A DNA stretch of 64,000 nt, taken from contig NC_081414.1 in assembly GCF_030272615.1 (NCBI RefSeq), forward strand, positions 762,047,648-762,111,647, in the 5' to 3' direction. How positions within the stretch are numbered: the stretch's first letter is position 1; each line of letters begins with the position of its first letter. Shown in pieces: positions 21,644-34,140 of this stretch. Source of the DNA: Cryptomeria japonica (Eukaryota; Streptophyta; Pinopsida; Cupressales; Cupressaceae). The position numbers and the translations under genes were made by a program. The notes beneath the pieces were generated by a model. The model was not told the origin of the DNA and made no database searches. It was given only the letters and a program-made list of their open reading frames with translations.

Positions 21644-22374
21644 CCAATTTTATTTATTAAAAATCAAACTAACCTTTTTATATATAATATAATTCATATA
21701 TTAATATTTTTTTATAATTTAATTATTTTTATAATTATTTATTTTTGACAAGATTAACTAATGTATTCCATATTTATTATAGAAATAAGACTCTTAGATT
21801 AATTCACTCAATTTCAGTTGTCTCTTTAGATATTAAATCATGGGTTCAATCCCTGATTTACTTCTAATATGGGTAAAGATCGAAATTCCATCCAAAAAGA
21901 ATTAAGGTTCACATGATAAGAAGTTTCGTCTGCAAATAAGTAAGATCCAAAGGAATCAAAAGCTGTTTCTGGATTAAATTGTGTGCATGATTTTTGAATC
22001 AACTTTTCAGATCACATTCCGTGGTCCATCATCAAAATAAAAAGAACAAAAAAATTCGAAGTTGATTTAAAAATCATACACAGAATTTGCAATTTAATGA
22101 AAAAACAGCTTTTGATTTATTCTATAAATTATGAAAATCTCTTATCACTATCTCTTATCACTAAGATCCAAATGACTGAACTAATTTCCAAAACTTATAA
22201 CTTGCAAAAAAAAACCATCGAAATCGGCCCCACATTTGCCCACGAGAAACCCGTTATTTAGAGAGGCAGATGATTTGAATGCCGAGCTATAACCAACCTG
22301 TCAACAGCTCCCCTTTCTTCTATCTGATTTTGTGGTTGTGCGGCAATTGAAGTGGGGGAAAGAGAGAGGAATAC
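21644..22374 (+). promoter_or_regulatory. Upstream region of the UGT gene
   Basis: AT-rich between the Copia-1 LTR and the UGT start codon, with a foldback at 21953-22118. Possible TATA elements are TTATTTAGA near 22254 and CTATAAC near 22287. ACCAACC at 22292-22298 matches the AC element bound by phenylpropanoid-pathway MYB factors; its position near the likely start of transcription makes function uncertain. No other gene is seen. Confidence 0.45.
21953..22118. repeat. MITE-like foldback in the UGT upstream region
   Basis: Arms 21953-22013 and 22059-22118 are inverted copies sharing AATCAAAAGCTGTTT, ATTAAATTG, TGATTTTT-AATCAACTT. The element sits about 260 bp upstream of the UGT start. Target duplications were not clear. 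Confidence 0.7.
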
Positions 22375-25300
22375 ATGGCTGGCAATGCAGGGAGGAAGGG
22401 TCATGTTGTGGTAGTATCATACCCAGCAGTAGGCCACAGCAATCCTATGCTACAGTTCTCTAAGAGCTTGGCTTCCAGAGGTGTGCTTGTTACCTTCGTC
22501 ACTTTCAACTTTTATCAGGCGAAAGTAATACAAGCCATGGAGTGTCTGCAACGACTCAATCTGGACGTACGCTTTGAATGCATTCCAGGCGGTCTTTTCG
22601 AAGAGAAACCCACTCTCGATACAAGCATCAATCTTTCTGTGTTTCTGCACATGCAGAACAACATGGACGGCTCGGGACTCGAACACCTGATCCGGCGACT
22701 CAGTGCTGACGCTCCTCCTGTGTGCTGCATAATTTACAATTCGTTTCTTCCTTGGGTTCGACATGTTGCAAATAAGTTCAAGATTCCTCAGGCTCTGTTC
22801 TGGACGCAATCTGCTGCTGTTTTTTCAATTTACCATCACTTTCAGAAAGGTTCGATGACGACCACTGTACTAATACTATTTTATTTTTGCTCTAGCTTTA
22901 CCAAACTTTCCTCTGATGTTTAAGTTTTTGGATTAAATGGGACGGTTTTGTTTGTGTTTCTTGCGTTTTGCGTCTAAAATTTTTGACAATCATTCTAAGG
23001 AAGAGCAATTTATCTCTGCAGCTCATTTATATTTATTTGTAATATATGACAGATCGCATCCCTCTGAAAGTTTCCAAGAAAATTTATAGATTTTGTTCAG
23101 TTACAGTTTTGCTCTATACAGAAACCCAAATTGCAATTTTGCTGTTCTGGAAGATTATAACGGGTGATCTGTTTAAGCAATTACACCAAAAGTAGTAGGG
23201 AAAGAAATCCGTAGTTGAGTATTCTAAATTCAGGAGTTTCAAAATTTTATGTGATAATTTCAAATCATTCTTATTCATATATTTGACAGACTTCTTGTTC
23301 ACACAGATTAAGCAATATATTAAGTTTAGACAATGTCAGTCAATTCTGAGTGTTTGACACTTTTAAGTCTAGAAGTCAAAGCTTAGTGTGTGAGATTTAA
23401 GACATCCGCTTATATAACTAAGATTTCAGGTCCACATTATCAAATATGACATTACAGATCATGGTTGTTTGTTGAGGTGTCCAACATGACCTAAAAAAAG
23501 TTAAAAGAATAATTGTGCACCAAGTCATGTTTTATTGGTTTACTGTTATAGCATCACATGATTTCTTATTCTTCAAATCTAAAGAATATATTTCATTCAT
23601 TCAATTATCAATACTATATTTAAAAATTAATATTATAATATTAAAAACGTGAAAATTAAAATAACAAATATCATGACAACTATTAGAACATGCTCAACTA
23701 ATTGATCTTTTACTCTAATTTATTAAATATTAAATTAGACTTTTGATGTTCTCAAATGAATCTGTAGACCCTAGAGCCAATTGACACGGACTTGTAATGA
23801 GTTTTACCTGCTTAAGACATGTCAGACTTGATCTAATTGAGCCTTGATATTGAAGGCAAAGGCAGAGAAAGAGCAAAAGAATAGAAAAGAAAATTAAATC
23901 ATTGAAATTGCAGCCTATTACTCTACTAAGATCTGAAATAAACTGGTTATATATACTTCAGTAAGAGCTATACTTCTTTTCCATTTCAAAACAGAAAAAA
24001 GTAGAACCTACATAGAAGCTGCAGCTCCATCCATAAAAACAGAACTAAAAACAGAGTATTATCAAAACTTTTGCAAACTACCTATTTAATACAAACTGAG
24101 CAGCTGCGATCATCATTCATACGAAGACTATCTACAAAAGTTAATGTTGAATATTGTTATCTAAGATTTGAAATGTAATGGAGAAGGAAGCTTATACCAA
24201 AGTACAGAACTCTGCAACAAGCAAGCTCAGGGCAAAACAGGGGAATGCATAAGAGAGATTAAATGTGTAGAGAAAAATATTAAAAATGTATAACTGAAAT
24301 TTAATAAACCATCTGGTATGGAAACTTACCCAGTGATGCACCAGCATTAATTTTTTAACTATTGTGAATTTCCCTTTTTATTCCCAACTAGCATCCCGGA
24401 CATTACACTCTCGGATCAATGTTTCTTGGAACCCCAGCTCTACTGTTATCGATCAAATTAGAAGGAGACATATGCATACATTGTACAATATTAATTAGAA
24501 AATTAATATTATAATCAATTATTCATTTTCAATGTGTTTATGATACAGTGTGACGGTTAAAATTGTGGCCTTGTTAGTTACTGTCATTGAAGTTCAATTC
24601 TTCACTGGACCAACCTGGTCATGGCCTTTGAGTCCCAACTGGATCAGTTACTTTGCATTCTTGGAGGGCCCTTCCTGAACTTTTGTGCTTGCAAGCTTAA
24701 ATCCTCTGCTGGATAAATGAGCTCATGATTTTCAACGAGCGATGTTAATGCAGCAGGTTCATATTACGAAATGAGATCCTCATGATTTTGAACCAGCGAT
24801 GTTAATAGCATGTTCATATTAAGAAATGAGATCTTTTATATTGTCAATAAAAAATGTTGAACTATTAAAAAATTTATGTATTCAATGTTAAAAAATGAAT
24901 AGGCAAATTAACAGGGACATAGGATGAAGCTAAGCAACCTCTTTATTGGGCTACGTTTCCGCCCAGTTTATATGAAAAATTGGTTTTAGCTACAATTTGA
25001 GTGCGTCTTCTGACAGTTATAATCAAAAGTACACACTTAAATTCAGAAGTACACAGTATCATGGATTGGAAATATTTTGTATCTAAAATTTGAATGCTTA
25101 ATGCTGTAGGGCTATAAGCCTATATGTATATTTTCTGTCAAATACAATTATAGTTTTGGGCATGTTTGAAATTGGAAGGGGAAATTTTTGGCAAATACTA
25201 AAAATCCCTAACACGAGTTTACAAGTCGAGTCCATATTTTGTCAGATCTAATGGCTTCACAGTTTAAAAAAAATTATGATTATTCCGTAGCTCGTTACAG

Positions 25301-26629
25301 AGCCGCATATGTCATCATTAGTATAATCATTTAGGTCGTTGATTTGATCATGCATACTGTTAAAGGTTTTTCTGTTTCGGAATGCATTATCTTATTATTC
25401 ATTTTAAGGGTTTTCAATTTCCTGTGAGATAATGAAATTTTACTCTTTTTCTTTTCTGCCCAATCTGAGTCCCAGTCTCAAATATGATCGGCAAGAGAGA
25501 AGCTTCACCGAGTGTCAATAGGACGGATTGAACTTACTATTTTCTTGATGCAAATTTCATTTTGATGTAATTGGGTGTCGGCTTCCTTAGCTCATTTTCC
25601 TCTCTTTAGTGTTAATTGATTCTCAGCGCCTAAATTTCCTTTTAAAATATATGAGGGTTTTATATTACAGGAGAGGGGTGGGATTGTACCAGAATACCCG
25701 AAAACGTCATCATCCCTGGCCTTCCTGAGCTAAAAATGTGCGATATACCCTCGGCATTTAGGGATACAAGCGGATTCGTCAATTATTATCTGCGGCAGTT
25801 GGAGAGCGTGAAAGATGTCTCCTGGGTGATTGCCAATACTGTATATGAGCTAGAGCGTGAGACAATCGATTCCATAAGGTCGGCATCTATTCCCTTCCTG
25901 CCAATCGGCCCTTCCATACCATTGGCTTTTCTGCAAGGGCGAAATTCAGAGGACACGCAGGTGGGCACGAATCCTTGGAAGGCAGCCGACTGTATGGACT
26001 GGCTGAACAAAAAGCCTCCCCTGTCCGTTGTATACATTTCATTCGGCACTGTTGCAGTCATAAGCGCAGAGCAAATCCAAGAGCTGGCTGTGGACATTCA
26101 ACAAAGTGGCCAAAACTTCATTTGGGTGATCAGGGCTCCTCCAGGGCAAGGAAAAATTGGGGAAATATTGCCGGCGGGATTTTTGGAGGAAACCCAGGAA
26201 AGGGGTTTGGTGGTGGAGTGGTGTGTTCAGCTGGATGTGCTGTCTCATCCATCGGTGGGATTGTTCATGACCCACTGCGGTTGGAATTCCACGCTAGATG
26301 CTCTCAGCTTGGGCGTTCCCACGCTCACATTGGGAATTCTTAGCGATCAGCCTACTAATTCGAAGTTTGTGACGGATGTGTGGAAGACTGGATTGAAAAT
26401 GAGGACGCGAGATGATGGTGTTCTGGGAAGGGAGGAGATACAGAGATGTATTAGATTGGCGGCCATTGAAAGCGAACAGGGAAAACAGCTAAGAAACAAT
26501 GCCTTGAAATGGCGGGAATTGGTAAGAAGTGCTGCAAGTGATGGAGGTTCGTCTCACATTAACTTGAACGCATTTGCCGAGGAGATCTTTTCAAAAGCCA
26601 AAGAATTGGCAAGTCTACACGGAAATTAG
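22375..26629 (+). CDS. Family-1 UDP-glycosyltransferase (UGT), two exons
   Basis: Exons 22375-22849 and 25671-26629 join in frame (AAAG|GTTCG donor, TTACAG|GA acceptor) to 477 residues, normal for plant UGTs, which transfer sugar from UDP-sugars to small acceptors in the cytosol. The ATG at 22375 gives the expected start: GHVVVVSYPAVGHSNPMLQF, with catalytic His21. The 44-residue PSPG donor-binding box spans residues 342-385, from WCVQLDVLSH through THCGWNS to DQ; the final Gln is typical of UDP-glucose users. No signal peptide or membrane helix. The text resembles the UGT74/75/84 group, but the acceptor cannot be predicted. Oddities: Asn122 in IIYNSFLPW where relatives usually have the catalytic-dyad Asp, and GILSDQ where P-x-x-x-DQ is common. 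No stops or frameshifts, so it is probably functional. Confidence 0.93.
22850..25670 (+). other. UGT intron, 2821 bp
   Basis: GT...AG intron after codon position 1 of residue 159. AT-rich with no coding segment recognised. It includes a tandem duplication at 24723-24832. Confidence 0.88.
24723..24832. repeat. Tandem duplication in the UGT intron
   Basis: Two adjacent copies (24723-24777 and 24779-24832) of a roughly 54-bp unit running from TCATGATTTT through GCGATGTTAAT and GTTCATATTA to GAAATGAGATC, with small differences. Confidence 0.8.
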
Positions 26630-26789
26630 GGGCATCCTAGTCCCCAAACAGGGTGACCAAGGCATGCATAGGATCAGGCTTTTGATGTTGAATTCATTGA
26701 GAGAATGATATTGATTGTTGATTGTTTGATTTTGCAAAAACTTCCCTATATGCAAGAGCACAGTACTGGACACACATATTAGAATCTAC
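26630..26789. other. UGT 3' flank
   Basis: Presumed 3' UTR and spacer. No canonical AATAAA signal was spotted. Confidence 0.4.
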
Positions 26790-28840
26790 GGAGTCATATT
26801 CTCCGATTGTCTTAGGATGACAGAGAGCCACTTAAGGCAGTACGGTTGTGGTACATATGCAATATGCCATCCATGAAGTTCCATCCAATGATGCTTAGGG
26901 CACTCATGGATAGATGGGACATAGACACCTCCAGTGGGAGAGATGACAGTCACATTTTAGGATGTGTACCTCATACTAAGGATTCCCATTAGACGATGTA
27001 TGGTGATATATCAAACAGGTCGTACACCATCTTTTAGGAGAGAGAAGATGTACAACATTGGATGAGCTATGCCCAATGAGACTAGAGGACGGATTATGAT
27101 TCACTAGCTACTACATCCTACCAGTGTCAGTCCACTCGTTAGGAGACTCATGATAGCCACAATGGGGCTATCCATATGCCTTGATGGATGAGGCAGAGAC
27201 ATGCATGGGGCTCTCACTTATGCTATTCGAGCAATGGAGGAGTGACAGACAATGTTCTCCTAGGGATGGAGCATGTTGGCTTATCTCTACCATGATTTAG
27301 GAGAGTATGTCTACGACGAGGGATGTAGTTTGATGACATGCACCCTTCTACAGGTTTGGATGTTCGAGCATATCACATGTACTAAGCTAGCAGGAGTACC
27401 AGTTGATATTGGCTCAGATGACCCTAGAGTATATGCATACCCACTCACGAGACCATGGAAAAATGGTGACTTGTTGCATTGGAGGATTGTGATTGATAGG
27501 TTGAGATTAGATGTCGCCACCTGGAGACCATACCGACGAATGGCCTATTGGCCAAGCCAGGATCACCAACTTTGTCTTATGTAGAGAAACGGCTACCTTG
27601 AGGGTCACCACATCCATATTGTAGTCCCATTCTCTTTCGACTGAGTCAGGAGATAGTTTGGGCTAGAGCAGGTCATTCCAGTAGATGTGGCAGTCTTTAT
27701 ATGCCACTCGCGAGTGATCGCGAGACCGGGAGCAATTCATAGGCCTTACAACAATGAGATTGAGATGACAGACTCGGATGATTCTGATTGAGAAGTCGTG
27801 GTCCCCTTTAATGATGACATGGGAGCTCACCACAGGTACATCAGATGGTCGGATAGGACTTACCCCTGAGTTTTTTTTTCTTTTAGACTATCTGAGGAGT
27901 AATCCTGGGCCATGGAGGCGATTAGCTAGCTCCACTAGTGAGGATCATGAGACATCGAAGGATCTAAGTGATGGAGACACAATGGATTACGAGGATGAGA
28001 GAGAGGAGGGAGAACAACGGGAGATAGACGATGATGATGATGGTGAAGGAGGTGATAGAGATATCGATGGGGAGGTAGGTCGGGGTGGGGATGATGAGTA
28101 CGATGATCTAGAGGAAGGGGGAGAGGAAGAGCAAGGAGAGCAGGAGGAGGAAGAGGAGGAGGAGGAGGAGGAGGAGAGAGAAGGAAGAAGAGGGAGAGGA
28201 GGAAGAGATTCCCCATCACTCTGGGGATGACACCATAGCCCTAGATCCACCAACAGTGTCAACTAAAGGAGAGGAAGCTAATTTCAATAGACCCAGCTCA
28301 AGCTTACGCTGATCATCTCGTACAACACCACCTACTAGAGTATAGAGACACTACGAGCATAGAGAGGGCAACGACTCTAGATAAAAGATGGCCACGATAC
28401 ATGATCCACATTGGCAGGCAAGATATCCAAGTAAGGGTCTTTTATTTAATTGAGTTTGTTTGGAATTTACATTATAATGTATATCTGGTTTGATTTCTAT
28501 TCCTTCTTCTATAGTCAAAGTCCAAGAGTGGCGATCCTTTATCTGATAGACCCTATCTAACATCATCACCGTTTCACACATACCTTGGTCTTCAAAGATC
28601 ATGCATAGACCTTAGAGGAACGCCAGATGACACGAGGATCTATTTGACTCAATTCAAATAGAGCTAGAGATCAGACGAGAAGAGGGGGAGCAACTACAAT
28701 GTGAGCTAGCAGAGTCCCGGGCGGAGTCAGCCATGTATCGAGGCATAGTCATGGATTGGGATCAAAGGAGCTCTTCCAAGAGTCACTCACGATCCTCATC
28801 CTGTTATACACCTATGGAACCACCATGATAGGGACCCGAG
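26790..28840 (+). pseudogene. Plant mobile domain (PMD, MAIN-like) protein gene, decayed
   Basis: In three frames the plus strand gives MMLRALMDRWDIDTSS, then (shifted) EMTVTF, a stop, DVYLILRIPI, and at 27273-27584 AYLYHDLGEYV, LLQVWMFEHI, WRPYR. The order RW-E-T-F-H, GEMTVTL-DV--L-GLPI and LA-LYR-L...L---W--EH is that of the plant mobile domain, found in MAIN/MAIL proteins and in transposons that captured it. It is followed by a very acidic stretch (27940-28200, long Glu/Asp runs) and a charged, Ser-rich tail to about 28830. Stops and frameshifts rule out a full protein. Many PMD genes are carried by mobile elements; no element ends were identified here. Confidence 0.8.
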
Positions 28841-28859
28841 GGCTCAGGTAGCCACCAAC

Positions 28860-29472
28860 CATAGATAGTGTTGATATAGTAAAGATCACATTTTGTATCT
28901 AGTGGTCGATTTTTTTATATGATGATGTACCTTAAAACTTTTGATGATATATATATATGATCTTAGCCTCAAATGTGTTCTTTTAATTTGCAAAAATAAT
29001 GAATGTATATATTGCTTTGATTAAAAGTAACAAATTTGGAAAATGTACATGTATGTCTAATCTAATTCTCATGTGATTGGTTTCTCAATACCTCATGATT
29101 AAATTGATACATGTGTGATATAATAAAATAACTATGTATTTAATTAAATACAACATTAATAATGTAAAGAAACGTGTTTAAGTTAAGCACTACATAACTA
29201 ATGTGATCTAATTAAGGGTTTTAATTAAACACAACATGATGTATCCTAACCCTAAAAACATGAAGAAAATTGTATGATAATGTAGCATATAAAAATGTAA
29301 ATTCCTAAAAAATTTACACATTGAATTCAAGACAACCAAAAATTTAAAACATGTTTGTCAAGAATGAAGAAATATAGATCAAATGTCAATAATTTAATAC
29401 TACATGATTTAATGAAGATATGCTACCATATCATACAATTTAGGAAGAAGGGAAAAAGAATGAAACGCAAAT
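28860..29472. other. AT-rich spacer, possibly the start of the Gypsy-1 3' LTR
   Basis: No open frame. Lies just downstream (minus strand) of the Gypsy-1 pol stop. It does not contain the LTR-end text seen at 35106-35303, so a complete 3' LTR is absent; part of U3 could remain but cannot be shown. Confidence 0.35.
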
Positions 29473-30840
29473 TTAAGCATAATATCTACGAAGATGCATA
29501 ACATTTATGGGCTCCTTAAGGGGCATACCTTCCACATCTGCTATTTTGTAGGTAGCCAACTTGTAGACTTTAGTGATGATATACGGTCCAAGCCAATTGG
29601 GCCTAAACCTTCATCTTTCTTCAAGTAAGGCATTCACGTTACGCTAATTCTCATAAAGCACAAGGTCGCCCACTGAGAAGGAACGTTGAATAACCTTATT
29701 ATTGTAACTTTGTTACGAGGATTTGTGATACACTTGGATATTCTCAAGAGCGTTTATATGCCATTCATCAAGCATTTCAAGTTGTTGAAGGTGTTGCTCT
29801 CGATAAAAATCATCGTCGACTATACCCTTAAGAGAAATTCTCAATGACAAAATATCTAACTCTAAAGGCATAATAGCGTCAACACCATAAACAAGATTGT
29901 AAGGAGTAGTACTCGTAGCTATGTGTATTCTTGTTTGATAGGCCCAAAGGGCATAGGTCAACTGGGTGTGTGAGTCCTTACCATGTTTGTTTATAGTATT
30001 ACGAAGAACTTGTTCAAAAATTTTGTTAGAGGACTCAGCTTAGCCATTAGATTGATGATAATAAGGTGTGGAAAAGCGATGTTGAATATGATATTTCTTG
30101 AGAAATTTCTTCACATCTTTATTCTCGAATGAAGTCCCATTGTCATAGATCAATGTGGAAGGAATTCCAAATCGCGAAATGATGTTATCTAAGATGAATT
30201 GACAAATTACTTTAGCAGTAGTGGATCAAAGAGGAACTGCTTCTACCCACTTTGTAAAATAATTTGTAGTAGTTATAATGAAAGTATGCCCTTGGGATGA
30301 AGGAGAAATTTTTCCAATAAGATCCAAACCCTACATGGAAAAGGGCCAAGAGGCCACTTGTGACTTAAGTTCTTGTGCAGGAGCATGAATCAAATTGTTG
30401 TGTTGCTAGCACTGATGTCACTTCTTAACAAATGCGAAGGAATCTCTCTCTATGGTTTGCGAATAATATCCCATTCGGAGCAACCTTCAGACTAAATTTT
30501 TGCCCCCAAAATGCACCCCACAAGCACCTAAATGTGCTTCCTCCATAGCAATCGGGATCTCTATTTTGTTGAGACAGCAAAGGAGCAAACCATTATAAAT
30601 CCTCCTATAAAGAATGTTAGAAAGGATAATGTATCTTGTAGCTAACTTATGAATCCTAGCTCTAGCATTTTTACTTTTAGAATCTGGAAATGTACCATTG
30701 ATTAAATATCTTGAGATATGCGAGTACCATTTGTTAGAATCTATAATATAGCAATAAGACACCTCACTAGGATTATCAACGATGGCTGGAAAAGAAAGGT
30801 TGTGAATAAAAAATTTAAGGTTCACAACAGGATCCTCTAA
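29473..30840 (-). pseudogene. Gypsy-1 integrase
   Basis: From the high-coordinate end: a zinc-binding HHCC-like segment (EAHLGACGVHFGGKNL), a core with several stops between about 30480 and 29960, then YQTRIHIATSTTPYNLVYG (29713-29961) and the pol end PINVMHLRRYYA with its stop at 29473-29475. The core catalytic residues are not all readable. It would have inserted cDNA into the genome. Confidence 0.82.
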
Positions 30841-31260
30841 GGATACAAGGGAAGCGACACATGCCATTGCATAGGCATGTCAATTATCCTTTCGAGGGAC
30901 AGGCTCCATTGTATAGGAATCAAATTTTTCTAACAAGGATAAGGCTAAATCTTGATATTGTGATAATTTGTCTTGTTTAGCCTTGTAAATTCCCATAACT
31001 TGTCTAATGATCAATTGGGAGTCACCATAGATATGTATATCTTTGCTTGACATTAAAGGCTAAAGCTGCTTTAAGACCATCTCTATAAGGGATTCATACT
31101 CGAAAATGTTATTGGTACATAAGAAGTTAAGACAGTAGGGTAAGGGAATAGGTTTTTTGCTAGGGGGAAATATAACAAAACCTGCCCCTAAGCTTGTACA
31201 ACACCTAAATAAATTGAAATACAACTCCCAAGTTTTGTTAGTCAATTCTTGTCCTTTAAT
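30840..31260 (-). pseudogene. Gypsy-1 second RNase H (aRNH)
   Basis: Reads WELYFNLF, GAGFVIFPPSKKPIPLPYCL, CTNNIFEYESLIE, then IYGDSQLIIRQVMGIYKAKQ and EPVPRKDN. This is the archaeal-type RNase H of Tat elements (catalytic E of EYEAL and D of GDSQL present). The first catalytic Asp (YFDG) is replaced (YFNL), so it is probably inactive. It lies between RNase H and integrase. Confidence 0.85.
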
Positions 31261-31399
31261 TGCTTTTCAAGAGATAAATTTAAGGTCAAATTCAATTATC
31301 ATCATAACCCACTTTGCTGGATGTCTTGAAAGGTCTGTCTTAGAAAAAAGATGCTTCAAAGAATAAAATTTAGTGATAACATGTACCTCATCATTCAAA

Positions 31400-31720
31400 A
31401 TGTAATGCCTCAGCTTCTAGGTTGCAAAGTCAAGAGAAAGACATTGCCCTTCTATCACAGTATACCAGACTTCATAATCAAGTGAAGTGCGGCTTAAGTA
31501 ATAAACTGGACATTCTTTACTGTCACTACTACGTTGTGCCAATAAAGCTGCAAGAGTGTGAGAAGAAGCAGCTGTGTATAGAATGAATGGTTTAGTACGA
31601 TCAATAGGTTTCAAGACAAGAGGGTTGGCCAGATAAGACTTTAAATCCACAAAGGCTTGGTGACAATCCTCGTTCCATTGAAAGGTGGTGTTTTTCTTGA
31701 GCAATTGAGTGAAAGGGAAA
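31400..31720 (-). pseudogene. Gypsy-1 RNase H
   Basis: Open frame 31417-31704 reads FQWNEDCHQAFVDLKSYLA, PLVLKPIDRTKPFILYTAAS, LAALLAQR and VYYLSRTSLDYEVWYTVIEG. This is the standard gypsy RNase H tethered behind RT, with ILYTAAS where LYxDAS is usual (Asp lost). Confidence 0.87.
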
Positions 31721-31799
31721 GTCTAATCTGCAAGTTGTGACATGAACCTATGAATAGCTTATATCTTTCCTTGTAAACTTCTCAATTGGGAAATATTTT

Positions 31800-32454
31800 T
31801 AGGAGGTGGCATGTTAACTATGGCATCTATCCTTTTGGTATCCACCTCAATACCATGATGCGAGACTATGAACCCTAACAGTTTTCCACTACCCACACCA
31901 AAAGAACACTTTCAAGGATGCAAGCGCATGTTGTATTTATGAATTCTCTCAAAGACCTGATGAAGTATCTTAATATGGTCTAGATGAAGTATGGATTTAG
32001 CTAAGATGTCATCAACGTAATTTTATAATATTTTATGCGTGTAATCATGAAAGATAAGAGTCATAGCATGTTGTTAGGTAGCACCTGTATTTCTCAATCC
32101 AAAAGGCATCATGACCCAACATAACGTGCCCCAAGGGGTGGTGAAAGCAGTTTTAAATTGATCTTGAGGATTAATGAATATTTTATTATATCCTGAGAAG
32201 CCATCCATAAAGGACAACAAGACATGTTCAACAGTATAATCTACTATCATGTCAATGTTGGGAAGTGAAAAATCATCCTTGAAGGAAGCCTTATTGAGAT
32301 CTTGAAAATCAGTACACATCCAAATTTTGTTATTAGGTTTAGCCACAATGACAATATTCGAAATCCAAGGAAAGTAATCAATTGGGTGAATGAATCTTGC
32401 ATCCAATAATTTGTCAATTTCAGCTTTGACAAGAAAAGCTATTTTGGAATTCAT
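31800..32454 (-). pseudogene. Gypsy-1 reverse transcriptase
   Basis: Frame 32074-32454 reads KAEIDKLLDARFIHPIDY, WISNIVIVAKPNNKIWMC, DLNKASFKDDFSLPNIDMIV, FMDGFSGYNKIFI and FTTPWGTLCWVMMPFGLRN. The active-site YVDD is readable at 32008-32019 after a frame break, followed by the GKLLGFIVSHHGIEVD block. Copies RNA to DNA in live elements; here it is interrupted. Confidence 0.9.
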
Positions 32455-32466
32455 TTTTCAAATCTT

Positions 32467-33673
32467 CTACTTCACAAGTTTAGCATCAGGAATTAGGACA
32501 ATTTTATGAGTGATGATCTTAGGATCAATGCCAAGCATGTTAGAGTATATCCAAGAAAAGATTTTAGAGAACTCATGTAGTAAGTTAGAATATTCCTTTT
32601 GTTCTTCATCGGTTAGGCACTTCCCTATCTTTATTGTTTTATCTTCATTACAAAGATCCATCTTGATGTCAGTGGTATCACTTATAAGGAGATTACTTTG
32701 TTGAGGAATATCCTTTAGTTGAGGGAACTCCTTAATCATCTCATCATTATCTTTGGCTAATTCAACATCTTCCCCAAAGTATGCTTCCACATTCAAACAA
32801 TAGGGAAACCCATGGCTATGATGGTAATGAGGAAGATTATCATAAGCTCCTAGGAACTCAGCTAAGGAATCATTAGTAGAAAAGACATCCAAAGTGAAGA
32901 CACTAGAATCAGAATTAATATACTCAGGATGCTTTAATAAAAGGGTTTTAGAAGAAAAGGAAATGACATTAACACTAATAAATGGTCTCTTGGGGGCTTT
33001 GGTAGGTTTGAGGGGATTCTATCCAAGTCCAAAACATGTCTCACGAAAATTACATTCTATAGGAACTTTGATCCCTTGTTCTTGAGCACCACAACCATTG
33101 CCGTTATATCCACTCTTAGTTAGGATTTGAAAACCAAGACCATATAGGTTAGCCATTTCAGTAAGGGAAGGAGGATTTTTCGTGAGTTTGAATGTCAAAA
33201 TTAGTTGAAGTAGTAATAGGTTAAGGTTTAGAATTGGAAGCAAACACAAAGTTGTTACTTAATGATTTAGACAAAGTGGGTTTCTTTTTAGGTTCATCCT
33301 CGTCTTTCTTCTTTTTGACCTTAGATTCTCTCGGAGGAATTTTATATTCTCCTACAAATGTATGGTTAAAGTATAAAGATCCCCAATAATCATCCAAGAG
33401 TACCTTTTCGAGGGAAAAGACATCTTCAGTAGGAGATTTGGATTGAGAAGAATCCTTTTCGAGAATCTTAGGATTACTAGGGGGAATAGGAGTATTAGAA
33501 GAAAAAGAAGTGCTAGAAGGAGAAGGCATGTTGGAAGGGAATTCATAAGCAGTTGGGGAGGAACTAGTAGAGGAAGACTTAGAAGCAAATGTTTCTAAAT
33601 AAACTTGGAGATTGGTATCAACAAACAAGCTATACATCTTCTTGTTATAAATGAACTTGACTTGCCTATGCAA
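32467..33673 (-). pseudogene. Gypsy-1 protease-RT linker
   Basis: Frames 32467-32892 and 33019-33673 give a low-complexity Ser/Pro stretch (33500-33600), a lysine-rich stretch (KVKKKKDEDEPKKKP) and an acidic segment with SNLLHEFSKIFSW, the text usually just before gypsy RT. GLGFQILTKSGYNGNGCGAQ resembles a G-patch-like loop sometimes present in this region. Confidence 0.65.
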
Positions 33674-33726
33674 AGTAGAAGAACAACTTGCATGTTATGA
33701 ATCCAATGTCTTCCTAACAACAAATT

Positions 33727-34140
33727 CTAGGCCAAATTATTAGGCATGACATGAGTAGATGTAGATAAGGCAACTAGTCCTACCTTAATAAGCAAGGTTA
33801 TGATACCTAATGAAGACCTAGCCACATTATCAAAGCCACAAATAGTAGGAGAATTAGGTTCGATGAGAGAAGTGTCCACGTTAATCTTATGCAATAATTT
33901 AACACTACAAACATTAAGGCTAGAGCCATTATCCACAAGGGTTAGTCTTATAGCATTTACATTGATAAGAAAAAAAATCATAAGAGGATCATATTGGTGT
34001 TGAACTTTGAGAGGAGGTAACTCATCTTGGGTGAACATGATTTGAGCTTTAGGTGTTTTCATGGAGTCAATCAAGGAAGCCATATTATTGGATTTCACTA
34101 TTGGTGGTATATTCAATGTTTTTAAGGCATCTTGTAACAT
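33727..34140 (-). pseudogene. Gypsy-1 aspartic protease
   Basis: Reads AIRLTLVDNGSSLNVCSVKLL, with DNGSS in place of the usual D(S/T)G, then PTICGFDNVARSSLGIITLL and ending HVMPNNLA. The fold resembles retropepsin of Tat elements (VDxGSS-N). Confidence 0.8.

Noticed and set aside
22450-22809. Minus-strand frames across UGT exon 1 and exon 2
   Set aside because: They overlap a well-supported conserved enzyme on the plus strand and match nothing.
27935-28262. Minus-strand Pro/Ser-rich frames opposite the PMD acidic tail
   Set aside because: They are shadows of the GAG/GAT-rich acidic stretch of the plus-strand PMD pseudogene.
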